Source: Saccharothrix syringae (GTDB taxonomy: Bacteria; Actinomycetota; Actinomycetes; Mycobacteriales; Pseudonocardiaceae). From it: a DNA stretch of 64,000 nt. The translations under genes were made by a program, and so were the position numbers. The stretch is taken from NCBI RefSeq assembly GCF_009498035.1, contig NZ_CP034550.1, positions 6,944,001 through 7,008,000 of the forward strand, in the 5' to 3' direction. Every line of letters begins with the position of its first letter. The stretch's first letter is position 1. The notes below the pieces were generated by a model, which did no database searches, was not told the DNA's origin, and saw only the letters and a program-made list of their open reading frames with translations. Shown here in pieces: positions 20,942 to 29,349 of this stretch.

Positions 20942-22105
20942 CTACGCGAAGGGCCGCCGGCGGAGGTCCCGCTCCTGCTCCGCCCGCCGCCTCCCCAGCA
21001 GGTAGGCGTGCGCCAGCGAGGTGAGCGTGACGTGGTGGTGCCAGCCGCGGAACGAGCGGCCCTCGAAGTGGCCCAGCCCCACGTCCTCGTAGAGCCTGCT
21101 CGTCTCGCGCTCGACCTCGACCCCGGCCCGGGTGAGCCGGATCAGGTCGGGCATGGCCGCGTGCACGTTGGTGAGCCACACCTGCACCGGGTAGGGCTCG
21201 CCGGGCAGCCACCGGGTCAGCAGGCGGCGCGCCCGGCGCGGCCCGCTCGGCGAGGTGCCCGGCCGGGTCGGCACCGACTCCACCACGTACCGCGAAGCCT
21301 GCTGCCTGCCGTTCTCCACGGCCCACAGGTTCATCACCGCCCCGGGCCGGCTCACGCCGCGGAACGCGCCCGGCGAGCGCTCGCCGACCAGCGACACGGC
21401 CGACTCGTAGGGCACCTGGACGAGGTAGCGCATCCGCCGCTCCTCCAGGCCCGTCAGCAGCTGCTCGACCTGCATCATGTGCCGCCCGTCGACCACGACC
21501 GGCTGCGGGGGCAGCCCCCAGTCGCCGGCCAGCTCGTCGACCATCGACAGCACGGCCTCCCACCGCTCCCGGCGGCGCTCGCCCTCGGGCACGTGCGCCT
21601 TCGCGCGCAGGTCGGCGTCGGAGTCCCAGGAGTGGGGCAGCAGCAGCCGCCAGTCGACCGGCGCCGCCTCGCCCTCGCCGACGAGGAACATCGCGAGCCC
21701 GAGCTGGCAGTTCAGCAGCTTGCCCGCCGACGGCGCGAACTGCCGCGCGACGCCGACCGAGCTGGACCCGTTCTTGGTGAACACCGCCTCGCCGACCGCC
21801 CAGGCGTGCGGTCGGTACAGGGTGGCGAGGTGCCGGGCCAGGTTGCGGCGGATCGGCGCCCACTGCCAGGTGCTCTGGTTGACGAACTGCTGGAGTCCCT
21901 GCTCCGCCCGCCAGCCGGCCATCGCCTCCGCCACCCGGCGGATCGACTTGCGGCCGGGGAGCGAGACCAACCCGCGAACGTAGATCTCGCCCCAGCGACG
22001 CTGGTCCGAGCGGGGCAGGGTGTCGAGTAATTCGTGGCAGAACTGCGTCAACGTGTCGACCTCACCGGGCCGCACGGCATGGAAGTTGCGATCGTGTAAA
22101 GCCAT
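20942..22105 (-). CDS. IS701-family transposase-like protein lacking the first catalytic Asp (probably domesticated)
   Basis: 387 residues, full length for IS701 transposases. Conserved family blocks are intact: RKSIRRVAEAMAGW near residue 53, SSVGVARQFAPSAGKLLNCQ at ~115-134, and the C-terminal GLGHFEGRSFRGWHHHVTLT with the DDE-type Glu near 348. A central Asp is present at 206 (VVVDGRHMM). The segment that in active IS701 enzymes reads DDTGFxKKG is here GEAVFTKNG (105-113), so both acidic residues of the first catalytic motif are gone. The frame is otherwise undamaged and no clear terminal inverted repeats were seen. I infer a retained non-transposing protein; related IS701-like genes are often seen inside actinobacterial biosynthetic clusters. 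Confidence 0.8.
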   Translation of the reverse strand: MALHDRNFHAVRPGEVDTLTQFCHELLDTLPRSDQRRWGEIYVRGLVSLPGRKSIRRVAEAMAGWRAEQGLQQFVNQSTWQWAPIRRNLARHLATLYRPHAWAVGEAVFTKNGSSSVGVARQFAPSAGKLLNCQLGLAMFLVGEGEAAPVDWRLLLPHSWDSDADLRAKAHVPEGERRRERWEAVLSMVDELAGDWGLPPQPVVVDGRHMMQVEQLLTGLEERRMRYLVQVPYESAVSLVGERSPGAFRGVSRPGAVMNLWAVENGRQQASRYVVESVPTRPGTSPSGPRRARRLLTRWLPGEPYPVQVWLTNVHAAMPDLIRLTRAGVEVERETSRLYEDVGLGHFEGRSFRGWHHHVTLTSLAHAYLLGRRRAEQERDLRRRPFA

Positions 22106-22208
22106 CGGACCTACGATCCCCCAATGTCGTTTCTTCTGGTCCTGCCGGATGTGCGGAAATTTCTCGGTTACCTCCCCGGGGCTCCGCGAAAACCTTCGGG
22201 AATCCGTC

Positions 22209-23120
22209 TTAGCGGCGTTCCTCGAATCTGGTGTATAGGAGTCTCACGGCCAGCGCCGACGCGGCGGGCGCATACCCCGTGCGCCGGGCCTGGAACTCGG
22301 TCCACGCGTCGACGGGGTCCCGCTCGACGGGCAGCCCCGCCGCGGCCAGCAGGCTCACCGTGTCGTCGAACGCGCGGTCCTCGCGGCCGTGCAGGCTGAT
22401 GGTGCTGCGGGGTGCCGCGGTGCCCGTGGCGACGAGCGCCCGACCGATGCAGTCGGTGCCGTTGACCAGGACGACCGCGGTGTGCGGCGGCGTCCAGTCG
22501 GGCGCGATGGCCTCGGCGAGCGCCGCGACGTCCAGCATGGTGACGACCGTCTCCAGCCAGCACCGCGTCCCCGAGGACCGGGTGTAGAGCAGGGTGGGCC
22601 ACGCGCGGTGCGCCCAGTGCAGCTCGGCGAGCCACGCCGACCAGTCGGACAGGGCCCGGTCCAGGCCCTCCCGGCCGCCCGTGCCGAGGAACCCGGCCAG
22701 CAGCTCCTCGGCGCCGCGGCCGTCGCCGAACTCGCCGCAGCGCCGCTCCCGCGCGGTGTGCGCCTGGCCGGTGCGCACGACGAGCGCGCCGAACAGCACC
22801 ACCAGCGCCGTCCGACCGCCGTCCGCGACCCCGGCGGGCGCCGCCACGAGCACGACGCCCACCTGCCAGGCCCCGAGCCACACCAGCAGCACCGCCAGCA
22901 GGCAGACCGGCGCGGTCAGGCCGATCGCGCGTTCTCCCGCGCGCTCGTCGAGGCGGCGGCCGACCCACCCGAACGCCGTGCCCGCCCACCGCACCGCGTG
23001 GTGCGACCACGCCGACGCGGAGGTCGCCAGCGCCGACCGCACCGCCGTGAACGACACGACGGCCAGCACGACGGCGCCCAGCACCCGCAGCACCGCGTCC
23101 ACACCCGATGCCAGCTCCAC
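22209..23120 (-). CDS. Putative membrane protein of unknown function
   Basis: 303 residues. Not recognised. The N-terminal third has hydrophobic segments near residues 10-30 (VLRVLGAVVLAVVSFTAVRS), 70-100 (LTAPVCLLAVLLVWLGAWQV and continuation) and 105-120 (ALVVLFGALVVRTG), so two or three membrane spans are likely. The remaining ~180 residues look cytosolic and mixed alpha/beta, with a Trp-rich stretch WSAWLAELHWAHRAWPTLLY and a nucleotide-binding-like strand TAVVLVNGTDCIGRALVATG. It follows the IS701-like gene on the same strand and diverges from the LAL-like ATPase. A membrane-tethered sensor or effector is a guess only. Confidence 0.65.
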   Translation of the reverse strand: MELASGVDAVLRVLGAVVLAVVSFTAVRSALATSASAWSHHAVRWAGTAFGWVGRRLDERAGERAIGLTAPVCLLAVLLVWLGAWQVGVVLVAAPAGVADGGRTALVVLFGALVVRTGQAHTARERRCGEFGDGRGAEELLAGFLGTGGREGLDRALSDWSAWLAELHWAHRAWPTLLYTRSSGTRCWLETVVTMLDVAALAEAIAPDWTPPHTAVVLVNGTDCIGRALVATGTAAPRSTISLHGREDRAFDDTVSLLAAAGLPVERDPVDAWTEFQARRTGYAPAASALAVRLLYTRFEERR

Positions 23121-23448
23121 CGGACCAGGCCCTCCCTCAACACCAGACGATCAACCCGGATGCCATTCCACGCGGTCGGGTTAAATCAGTACAGCAAGCG
23201 TTTATCGGGGAACTCGGAGTACCAGCCTGGCGCAAATGCGGACGCCCCTGCGTGGCGCAGCGTGACCGGTTGCGCCATTGGGGTGGAACGGCCCGACAAA
23301 GCACCGCGCGGCACAGTTGACGGAAAACCGATGTGCTGACGGAGACAACACCGGACTCTGTCAGCTGAATGCAGCGGCAAAACGCCGGGGTCACGATGGA
23401 CGAGTCCGGCGGAACACGCCGGAATCGCGTGGCTGGAAGGAGAAACCG
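23121..23448. other. Divergent intergenic control region
   Basis: 328 bp between the membrane protein (-) and the LAL-like ATPase (+). It is less GC-rich than its surroundings and contains TTGACGGA at 23317-23324, matching the core of the 15-bp motif found upstream of the SnoaL pair and the PKS, and a GGAAGGAGA ribosome-binding site just before 23449. No gene or RNA was recognised. Confidence 0.5.
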
Positions 23449-24846
23449 ATGTCCTGGCGCTTCGTCGTGCGCGACGGTCTGCTCGACCGCGTCGCCGCGG
23501 TGCTCGCCGCGCCGCGCCCCGGGCCGCTGGTGTTCACCGGCGAGACGGGGATCGGCCGGTCGACGGTGCTGGAGCTGGCCGCGGGGCTGGTGGACGAGCG
23601 GACCGACGCCCTCATCCCGCTGCGCGGTACGCCGGGGCGCCTGGCGACGCTGCGCGAGCACCTGCCCCCGGACGTGCCCGTCCCCCGGGCGGGCGGGCTG
23701 GGCGTGGTGGTCGAGGCGCTGGAGCGCCACGCCGACGGCCGCCGTCCCGTGGTGCTGCTGGACGACGCCCACCTGGCCGACCACGCGACCGTGCAGGTGT
23801 TGCGCGACCTGCACGTCCGGACGGGCGCGGTGCTGGTGCTGGCGCTGCGCACCGACCGGTTCCCGGGCCCCGACCCGCTGGACTGCCTGCGCTACGAACC
23901 GGGTTTCCAGCGCGTCGAGGTGCCGCCGATGGGCGTGGACGAGGTGGCGTCGCTCGCGTCGGACGTGCTCGGCGGCCCGGTGTCGGCCGCCGCGGCGGAG
24001 GCGTTGCGCGCGGTCACCGGCGGCAACCCGGCCCTGCTGCGGCGCTACCTCACCGCGGGTGCGCTGCGCGCCGCGATGCGCCAGGGCGAGAGCCCCGGGC
24101 TGTCGCTGGGCGACGTGCCGCACGAGGGCGTGGAACTCGACGAGCGCGGCAGGGAACGGCTTCGGGAAGCCGTCCGGGACGCGTGGCGGGAGCTGTCGCT
24201 GGACGTGCTGGACCAGGCGTGCCGGCTCGCGCTGCTCGCGGGCGAGGAGGCGGCCGTGTCCCTGGTGTGGCCGCAGGTCCTGCTGCTGCGCGGCAACGCC
24301 CGGGAGGCGTTGGCGCAGGTGCGCGAGACCGGGGCGGCGCCGTCCGAGGCGCGGGCGCTGACGCGGGCGTTCGTGCTGGCGTTCGGGCCGGAGGGCACCG
24401 ACAAGGCGTGCGCGCTGCTCGACGACGTCGCCCGCACCACCCCCGCGTGGGCGTCCCGGTTGGACGCGGTGCGCGCGTGGCTGCTCGCCGTGGGCGGTGA
24501 CACCGCGGAGGCCCGGCAGGTGGTGGCGGACCTGGTGCCGGACCGGCAGGCGGCGGTGTTCGCGCAGGCGGCGCTCGCGACCGTCGCCCTGGCCGAGAAC
24601 CGGCCCACCCAGGCGGTGTCCGCGCTGCGCCGGGCGTTGACCGGTGCCGAGCGGATGCGCGACGAACTGCCGTGGCTCGCGCCGTACCTGACCGCCTGCC
24701 TGGTGGACGGTCTGGTCCTGGCGGGACGGCTGGCCGAGGCCACCTGGACCGCCGCGCAACTTCGGGCACACGCAGGTCACTGGGAGGCCGCGGTATCGCT
24801 CGGGGCCTGCGCAGAAACGGTTTTCCAGCGGGTTGGCAGCAGGTAG
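23449..24846 (+). CDS. LAL-like AAA ATPase/TPR protein without LuxR DNA-binding domain
   Basis: 465 residues from ATG 23449 with GGAAGGAGAAA upstream. The N-terminal half resembles the ATPase of large LuxR (LAL/MalT) regulators: P-loop VFTGETGIGRSTVLELAAG near residue 30, Walker B RRPVVLLDDAHLADH near 100 and a sensor-like VLVLALRTDR near 130. The P-loop Lys is replaced by Arg (GIGRST). The C-terminal half has helical TPR-like repeats but stops without the LuxR HTH that LAL proteins of ~900 residues carry. It is not obviously truncated by mutation, since start, RBS and stop are clean. It may be a STAND-type signalling protein working with the XRE regulator 73 bp downstream. Confidence 0.7.
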   Translation: MSWRFVVRDGLLDRVAAVLAAPRPGPLVFTGETGIGRSTVLELAAGLVDERTDALIPLRGTPGRLATLREHLPPDVPVPRAGGLGVVVEALERHADGRRPVVLLDDAHLADHATVQVLRDLHVRTGAVLVLALRTDRFPGPDPLDCLRYEPGFQRVEVPPMGVDEVASLASDVLGGPVSAAAAEALRAVTGGNPALLRRYLTAGALRAAMRQGESPGLSLGDVPHEGVELDERGRERLREAVRDAWRELSLDVLDQACRLALLAGEEAAVSLVWPQVLLLRGNAREALAQVRETGAAPSEARALTRAFVLAFGPEGTDKACALLDDVARTTPAWASRLDAVRAWLLAVGGDTAEARQVVADLVPDRQAAVFAQAALATVALAENRPTQAVSALRRALTGAERMRDELPWLAPYLTACLVDGLVLAGRLAEATWTAAQLRAHAGHWEAAVSLGACAETVFQRVGSR

Positions 24847-24919
24847 GGACGGGATTCGCTGTCGGTGGTGGTAAAGCACTAGAGTCGGTGAGCCGGCGTT
24901 CCGGGGCCTGGGGGTATTT

Positions 24920-25738
24920 GTGGGAACGAGGAGGAACAGGCAGGAGTTGGCGCAGTTCCTGCGCCGCTGCCGGGAGCGCACCAGTCCCGCCGACCTCGGC
25001 CTGCCCACCGGCTCGCGCCGCCGCACGCCCGGGCTGCGCCGCGAGGAGATCGCCGTGCTCGCCGGCCTCAGCCCCACCTGGTACACGTACCTGGAGCAGG
25101 GGCGGGACATCCGGCCGTCCACCGAGGTGCTGGCGAGCCTGGCCAGGGTGCTGCGGCTGAGCGGTGACGAGCGCACCTACCTGTACCTGCTCGCCACCGG
25201 CAGCCCGCCGTCGGACGAGAAACCGCGCAGCGACACCTCCGACGACGCGGTCGTCCGCTCGGTGGTCGCCGCGATGTGCGACAACGACCTGCCGGTGTAC
25301 GGGGCCGACGTCCACGGCGACGTGGTGGCGTGGAACGTCGCGGCGACCAAGTGGTACACCGACTTCGGCGCGCTGCCCGAACCCCGCCGCAACATGCTGC
25401 TGTGGATGCTGACCGCCCCGGAGGCGCGCGAGCGGTTCGTCAACTGGGAGGACGAGACCCGCGACGTCGTCGGCCGGTTCCGGCGGGCGGCCGCGGCCCG
25501 CGCGTGGGACGCCCGGTTCGAGGAGCTGATCGCCCTGATGCACGAGGCGAGCCCGGAGTTCCGCGAGTGGTGGTCGTCGCACTACGTCACCCGGCAGCGC
25601 ACCCGGCTGCGGGAGGTGCGCGTCGACGGGCAGCTGCGGGTGACCCAGCTGGCGGTGCTGAACCTCGCCGACTGCACGCGCTCGGTCGTGGTGCACCTGC
25701 CCGCCGACGACCCGCGACCCGACGCGTTCCTCCGGTAG
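24920..25738 (+). CDS. XRE-family regulator with MmyB-like ligand-binding domain
   Basis: 272 residues, GTG start. HTH: RQELAQFLRRCRERTSPADL, RRTPGLRREEIAVLAGLSPT and WYTYLEQGRDIRPSTEVLAS. The MmyB domain has GDVVAWNVAATKWYTDFGAL, ARERFVNWEDETRDVVGRFR and ELIALMHEASPEFREWW, ending in the beta-strand RLREVRVDGQLRVTQLAVLN. More diverged than the paralogues at 16811 and 19816. It is placed 194 bp upstream of the PKS on the same strand, with a conserved 15-bp motif in the gap, so a cluster-situated PKS regulator is the natural inference. Confidence 0.9.
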   Translation: MGTRRNRQELAQFLRRCRERTSPADLGLPTGSRRRTPGLRREEIAVLAGLSPTWYTYLEQGRDIRPSTEVLASLARVLRLSGDERTYLYLLATGSPPSDEKPRSDTSDDAVVRSVVAAMCDNDLPVYGADVHGDVVAWNVAATKWYTDFGALPEPRRNMLLWMLTAPEARERFVNWEDETRDVVGRFRRAAAARAWDARFEELIALMHEASPEFREWWSSHYVTRQRTRLREVRVDGQLRVTQLAVLNLADCTRSVVVHLPADDPRPDAFLR

Positions 25739-25812
25739 GCGGGCACGGCTGCCCCGTTCGCAGGGGGACGATCCGGGCACTTCCGGACGAAGAACACCGA
25801 ACTCGGCTCCGC

Positions 25813-25827
25813 ACTCCGTCAAGTCGG
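25813..25827. promoter_or_regulatory. 15-bp motif upstream of the PKS, inverted copy of 14124-14138
   Basis: ACTCCGTCAAGTCGG is the exact reverse complement of the 15-mer in the hydroxylase/SnoaL control region. It lies in the 194-bp gap between the XRE regulator and the PKS, whose ATG is preceded by GAGGAGGG. Confidence 0.4.
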
Positions 25828-25932
25828 GGTTGTCGCCGCACCCGCCCCGCTCAAGTCTGAAGAGGACCGCAGGAACCGGGGGCAGCGCACCCGCCGCGTG
25901 CCATCACGTGCCTCCGCGGGCTGAGGAGGGAC

Positions 25933-28900
25933 ATGCGCGAGGAGGGGGAAGTCCGGGAACCGGTCGCCGTCGTCGGCATCGGCTGCCGACTGCCGGGGGC
26001 GCACGGTCCTCGACAGCTGTGGGATCTCCTGGAGACCGGGACCGACGCCGTCGGCGAGATACCGGCCGACCGCTTCGACGTCGACCGCTACCACGACCCC
26101 GAACCCGGGCCGGGCCGGATCTCGACCCGCCTGGGCGGGTTCCTGGCCGACGTGGACCTGTTCGACGCCGGGTTCTTCGGCATCTCCGGCCACGAGGCCG
26201 CGCGGATCGACCCGCAGCACCGCCTGATGGCCCAGACCGTGTGGGAGGCCGTCGAGGACGCCGGCCTCACCGCCGAGGGGCTGGCCGGCAGCGCGACCGG
26301 CGTCTACACCGCGTGCCTGAACGCCGACTACTGGGACGTGGTCCGCGCCGCGGGCCTGTCGGACATGCACGCGGTGGCGGGCAACGGGGCGTGGGGCATG
26401 CCGGCGGGCAGGCTGTCGCACCTGCTCGACCTGCGCGGGCCGAGCCTGGGCGTCGAGGCGACGTGCTCGACGTCGCTGCTGGCCGTGCACCTGGCGTGCC
26501 GCGACCTGTGGTCCGGGCACGCGGAGGCGGCGATCGTGGCCGGCGTGAACCTGCTGCTGGCGCCCGACTTCTACTTCCCGCTCTCCGAGGCGGGCATCCT
26601 GTCGCGGGACGGGCGCAGGCGGTTCGGCGACGCGGGCTCCGACGGGTACGTGCGCAGCGAGGGCGCGGTGGCCGTGGTGCTCAAGCCGCTGGGCGCGGCG
26701 CTGCGCGACGGCGACCGCGTGTACGCCACCATCCTCGGTGGCGCGGTGAACAACAACGGCCGCGGCAGCGACACGCTGATCACGCCGAGCGTCGACGGGC
26801 AGGCGGCGATGCTGCGCGCCGCGCACGCGGACGCCGGGGTGTCCGCCGCCGAGGTCGACTACGTGGAGGCGCACGGCGCGGGCACGCCGGTCGGCGACGA
26901 GGTGGAGCTGACCGCGCTGGGCCGGGTCTTCGGCTCGGTGCCGCGCGAGCGGCCGTGCCTGGTCGGCTCGGTGAAGTCGAACATCGGCCACATCGAGGCG
27001 GCGGCCGGGCTGGCGGGGCTGGCGAAGACGGCGCTGGCGCTGCACCGGGGCGTCCTGCCCGCCACGCTGCGGGTGCTCGACCCGCACCCCGTGCTGGCCG
27101 GGTCGGCGCTGGAGCTGGTGACCGGCGCGCGGCCGTGGCCGGCCACCGGGCGGCCCGCCGTGGCCGGGGTCAGCTCGTTCGGCCTGTCGGCGACCAACGT
27201 GCACCTGGTGCTGCGCGCCGCGCCCGCGCCCTGGCCGCGCGAGCGGGAGCGGCCGCGGCGCGAGGCGCACCTGGTCCCCGTGTCGGCGCGCGACGAGGCC
27301 GCCGCGCGGGCGTTGGCCGCCGCGTACGCGGACGTGGTGGAGCGCGCCGGCGACGAGGGCCTGGTGGACGTCGCGTTCACCGCGGCGACCCGCCGCAGCC
27401 ACCACGCCCACCGGATCGCGGTGTCCGGCGCGGACGCCGCCGAGGTCGCGGCGGGCCTGCGCGCCGCCGCGCGTGCCCCCGCCGTGCCGGCGCGCCCGCC
27501 CCGGGTGGTGTTCGTCTACTCCGGACAGGGCTCGCAGTGGAAGGGCATGGGCCGCGACCTGTACGAGGTGGAGCCCGCGTTCCGCCGGGAGTTCACCGCG
27601 TGCGCGGAGGCGATCCGGGCCGAGGCGGGCTGGTGGCTGCCCGACCGGCTGGACTCGCTGGCGGGGCCGGCGGAGCTGCAACCCGCGCTGTGGGCGTTCC
27701 AGGTGGCGCTCGCGGCCACGTGGCGGGAGTGGGGGCTGGAGCCGGAGGTCGTGATCGGGCACAGCATGGGCGAGATCGCGGCGGCGTGCACGGCGGGCGT
27801 GCTGACCCTGCGGGACGGCGCGGCGATCGCGTGCCGGCGCGGCGAGCTGATCGCCCGCCTGCCCGGCCGGGGCGCGATGGCGGCGCTCGGCATCGGCGAG
27901 GAGGAGGCGCTGCGCGCCGTCGGCGACCACGCGGACGAGGTCGCGGTCGCGGTGGTGAACGGACCGGACTCGGTGGTGCTGGCCGGTGAGCCGACGGCGC
28001 TGGAGCAGGTCGTGGCGCCGTTGCGCGAGGCGGGCGTGTTCTGCCGGTACGTCGACGTCGAGTACGCCTCCCACTCGCCGCACATCGACCCGATCCGCGC
28101 CGAGCTGGCCGGGGCGCTGGCGGACGTCGAGCCCCGGCACGCCCTGGTACCGATGCGCTCCACGGTCACCGGCGAGCGGGTGCGCGGTCCCGAGCTGGAC
28201 GGCGGGTACTGGGTGCGCAACCTGCGCGAGCAGGTGCGGTTCGGCCCGGCGGTGGCGGCCGTGCTCGCCGGGGGCGGGCCGGTGACGTTCGTGGAGATCA
28301 GCCCGCACCCGGTGCTCGGGCCGGTGCTGGCCGACCGCGCCCGGGAAGCCGGCGTGGACGGCGTCGCGATCACCTCGGCCGTGCGGGAGGAGCCGGTGCT
28401 GGGCACGGTGCTGGCCGGGCTCGGCGAGGCGTACGCGCGGGGCCACGAGGTCCGGTGGGACGCCGTGCAGCCGCCCGGCTCGTTCACCGACCTGCCGCTG
28501 TACCCGTGGCAGGGCAGGCGGCACTGGGTGCCCACCCGGCCGGCCGCGGCCGTGCCGACCGACGACGTGCGGACGTTCGACCCGCGCCGGAGGGCGCCGG
28601 AGGCCGGGCGGCTCGTCGCGGTGTGCCTGGAGGTGGCGTTGACCGCGGTCACGCGCGTGACCGGCGGTGGCGCCGAGCTGACCGGGCTGCACCACCACGG
28701 CACCGCGACCCCCGGCAGCCCGCTGCGGGTCGTGCTGCACGCGGACGGCGGCGGGTGGCGGTTCACCGTGCGGTCGGAGGAGGCGGGCGAGGACGGCCTG
28801 TCGACGTGGACGACCGTGCTCAGCGGTCACGGGGCGGCCTGTGCGTTGACCGGGCGGGGTACGCCCGACGGGGACGCCGTGCCGCTGGTGGACGCGTTGG

Positions 28901-29277
28901 CGGAGCCGGCGCTCGGTTCCGTGGCCCTGGCGGCGCCCCTGCCCGACCGGGTGTGGAAGCGCGCCGACGGCGACGTGGTGCGGTTGCTGGCGGCGGACGG
29001 CGCGGTGGTCGGCGAGCTGCGCGGCGTGCCGGGCGAGGTCGCCCCGGAGCGGCCCGCGGCGCTGGACGAGTGGTTCGTCGAGCAGGTGCGCGCGCTGCTG
29101 GGTGCCGACCACGTCGACCGCACCAGGCGCCTGCCCGACCTGGGCATGGACTCGGTGCTGGCGGCCAAGCTGATCGCCCGGGTCCGCGCCGAGACCGGGG
29201 TGCGGCTGCCCACGCGCGCGTTGCTGGGCGGGAACACGGTGGACGCGGTGATCGCGCAGCTGACCGCTTCGGGGTGA
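25933..29277 (+). CDS. Type I polyketide synthase, KS-AT-(degenerate DH-like)-ACP
   Basis: 1114 residues, a single self-contained module. KS (~10-430) with catalytic Cys178 (VEATCSTSLLAVHL), His314 (EAHGAGTPVGD) and His353 (KSNIGHIEAAAG). AT (~520-820) with GQGSQWKGMG, GHSMGEIAAA (Ser611) and the signature YASH at 711-714, the motif associated with methylmalonyl-CoA. Residues ~870-1010 resemble the tail of a dehydratase (FTVRSEEAGEDGLSTWTTVL) but contain no HxxxGxxxxP motif. ACP (~1035-1110) has GMDSVLAAKL with Ser1074. No ketoreductase, thioesterase or docking helix is evident. Flanked by the XRE regulator and a strong terminator, so likely monocistronic. Confidence 0.95.
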   Translation: MREEGEVREPVAVVGIGCRLPGAHGPRQLWDLLETGTDAVGEIPADRFDVDRYHDPEPGPGRISTRLGGFLADVDLFDAGFFGISGHEAARIDPQHRLMAQTVWEAVEDAGLTAEGLAGSATGVYTACLNADYWDVVRAAGLSDMHAVAGNGAWGMPAGRLSHLLDLRGPSLGVEATCSTSLLAVHLACRDLWSGHAEAAIVAGVNLLLAPDFYFPLSEAGILSRDGRRRFGDAGSDGYVRSEGAVAVVLKPLGAALRDGDRVYATILGGAVNNNGRGSDTLITPSVDGQAAMLRAAHADAGVSAAEVDYVEAHGAGTPVGDEVELTALGRVFGSVPRERPCLVGSVKSNIGHIEAAAGLAGLAKTALALHRGVLPATLRVLDPHPVLAGSALELVTGARPWPATGRPAVAGVSSFGLSATNVHLVLRAAPAPWPRERERPRREAHLVPVSARDEAAARALAAAYADVVERAGDEGLVDVAFTAATRRSHHAHRIAVSGADAAEVAAGLRAAARAPAVPARPPRVVFVYSGQGSQWKGMGRDLYEVEPAFRREFTACAEAIRAEAGWWLPDRLDSLAGPAELQPALWAFQVALAATWREWGLEPEVVIGHSMGEIAAACTAGVLTLRDGAAIACRRGELIARLPGRGAMAALGIGEEEALRAVGDHADEVAVAVVNGPDSVVLAGEPTALEQVVAPLREAGVFCRYVDVEYASHSPHIDPIRAELAGALADVEPRHALVPMRSTVTGERVRGPELDGGYWVRNLREQVRFGPAVAAVLAGGGPVTFVEISPHPVLGPVLADRAREAGVDGVAITSAVREEPVLGTVLAGLGEAYARGHEVRWDAVQPPGSFTDLPLYPWQGRRHWVPTRPAAAVPTDDVRTFDPRRRAPEAGRLVAVCLEVALTAVTRVTGGGAELTGLHHHGTATPGSPLRVVLHADGGGWRFTVRSEEAGEDGLSTWTTVLSGHGAACALTGRGTPDGDAVPLVDALAEPALGSVALAAPLPDRVWKRADGDVVRLLAADGAVVGELRGVPGEVAPERPAALDEWFVEQVRALLGADHVDRTRRLPDLGMDSVLAAKLIARVRAETGVRLPTRALLGGNTVDAVIAQLTASG

Positions 29278-29286
29278 GGTCGGTGC

Positions 29287-29318
29287 GGGTCCGGCGCTCC
29301 CCCGGGAGCGCCGGACCC
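29287..29318. terminator. Bidirectional terminator between PKS and beta-propeller gene
   Basis: A 15-bp perfect stem, GGGTCCGGCGCTCCC / GGGAGCGCCGGACCC, separated by CC. It is followed at 29319-29349 by 12-bp direct repeats of GTCGGCGTCGGT. Confidence 0.8.
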
Positions 29319-29349
29319 GTCGGCGTCGGTGTCGGCGTCGGTGTCGGCG

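Noticed and set aside
25933..29277. Functional dehydratase domain between AT and ACP of the PKS
   Set aside because: No HxxxGxxxxP motif or second-hotdog Asp is visible; only a weak resemblance to the domain's tail.
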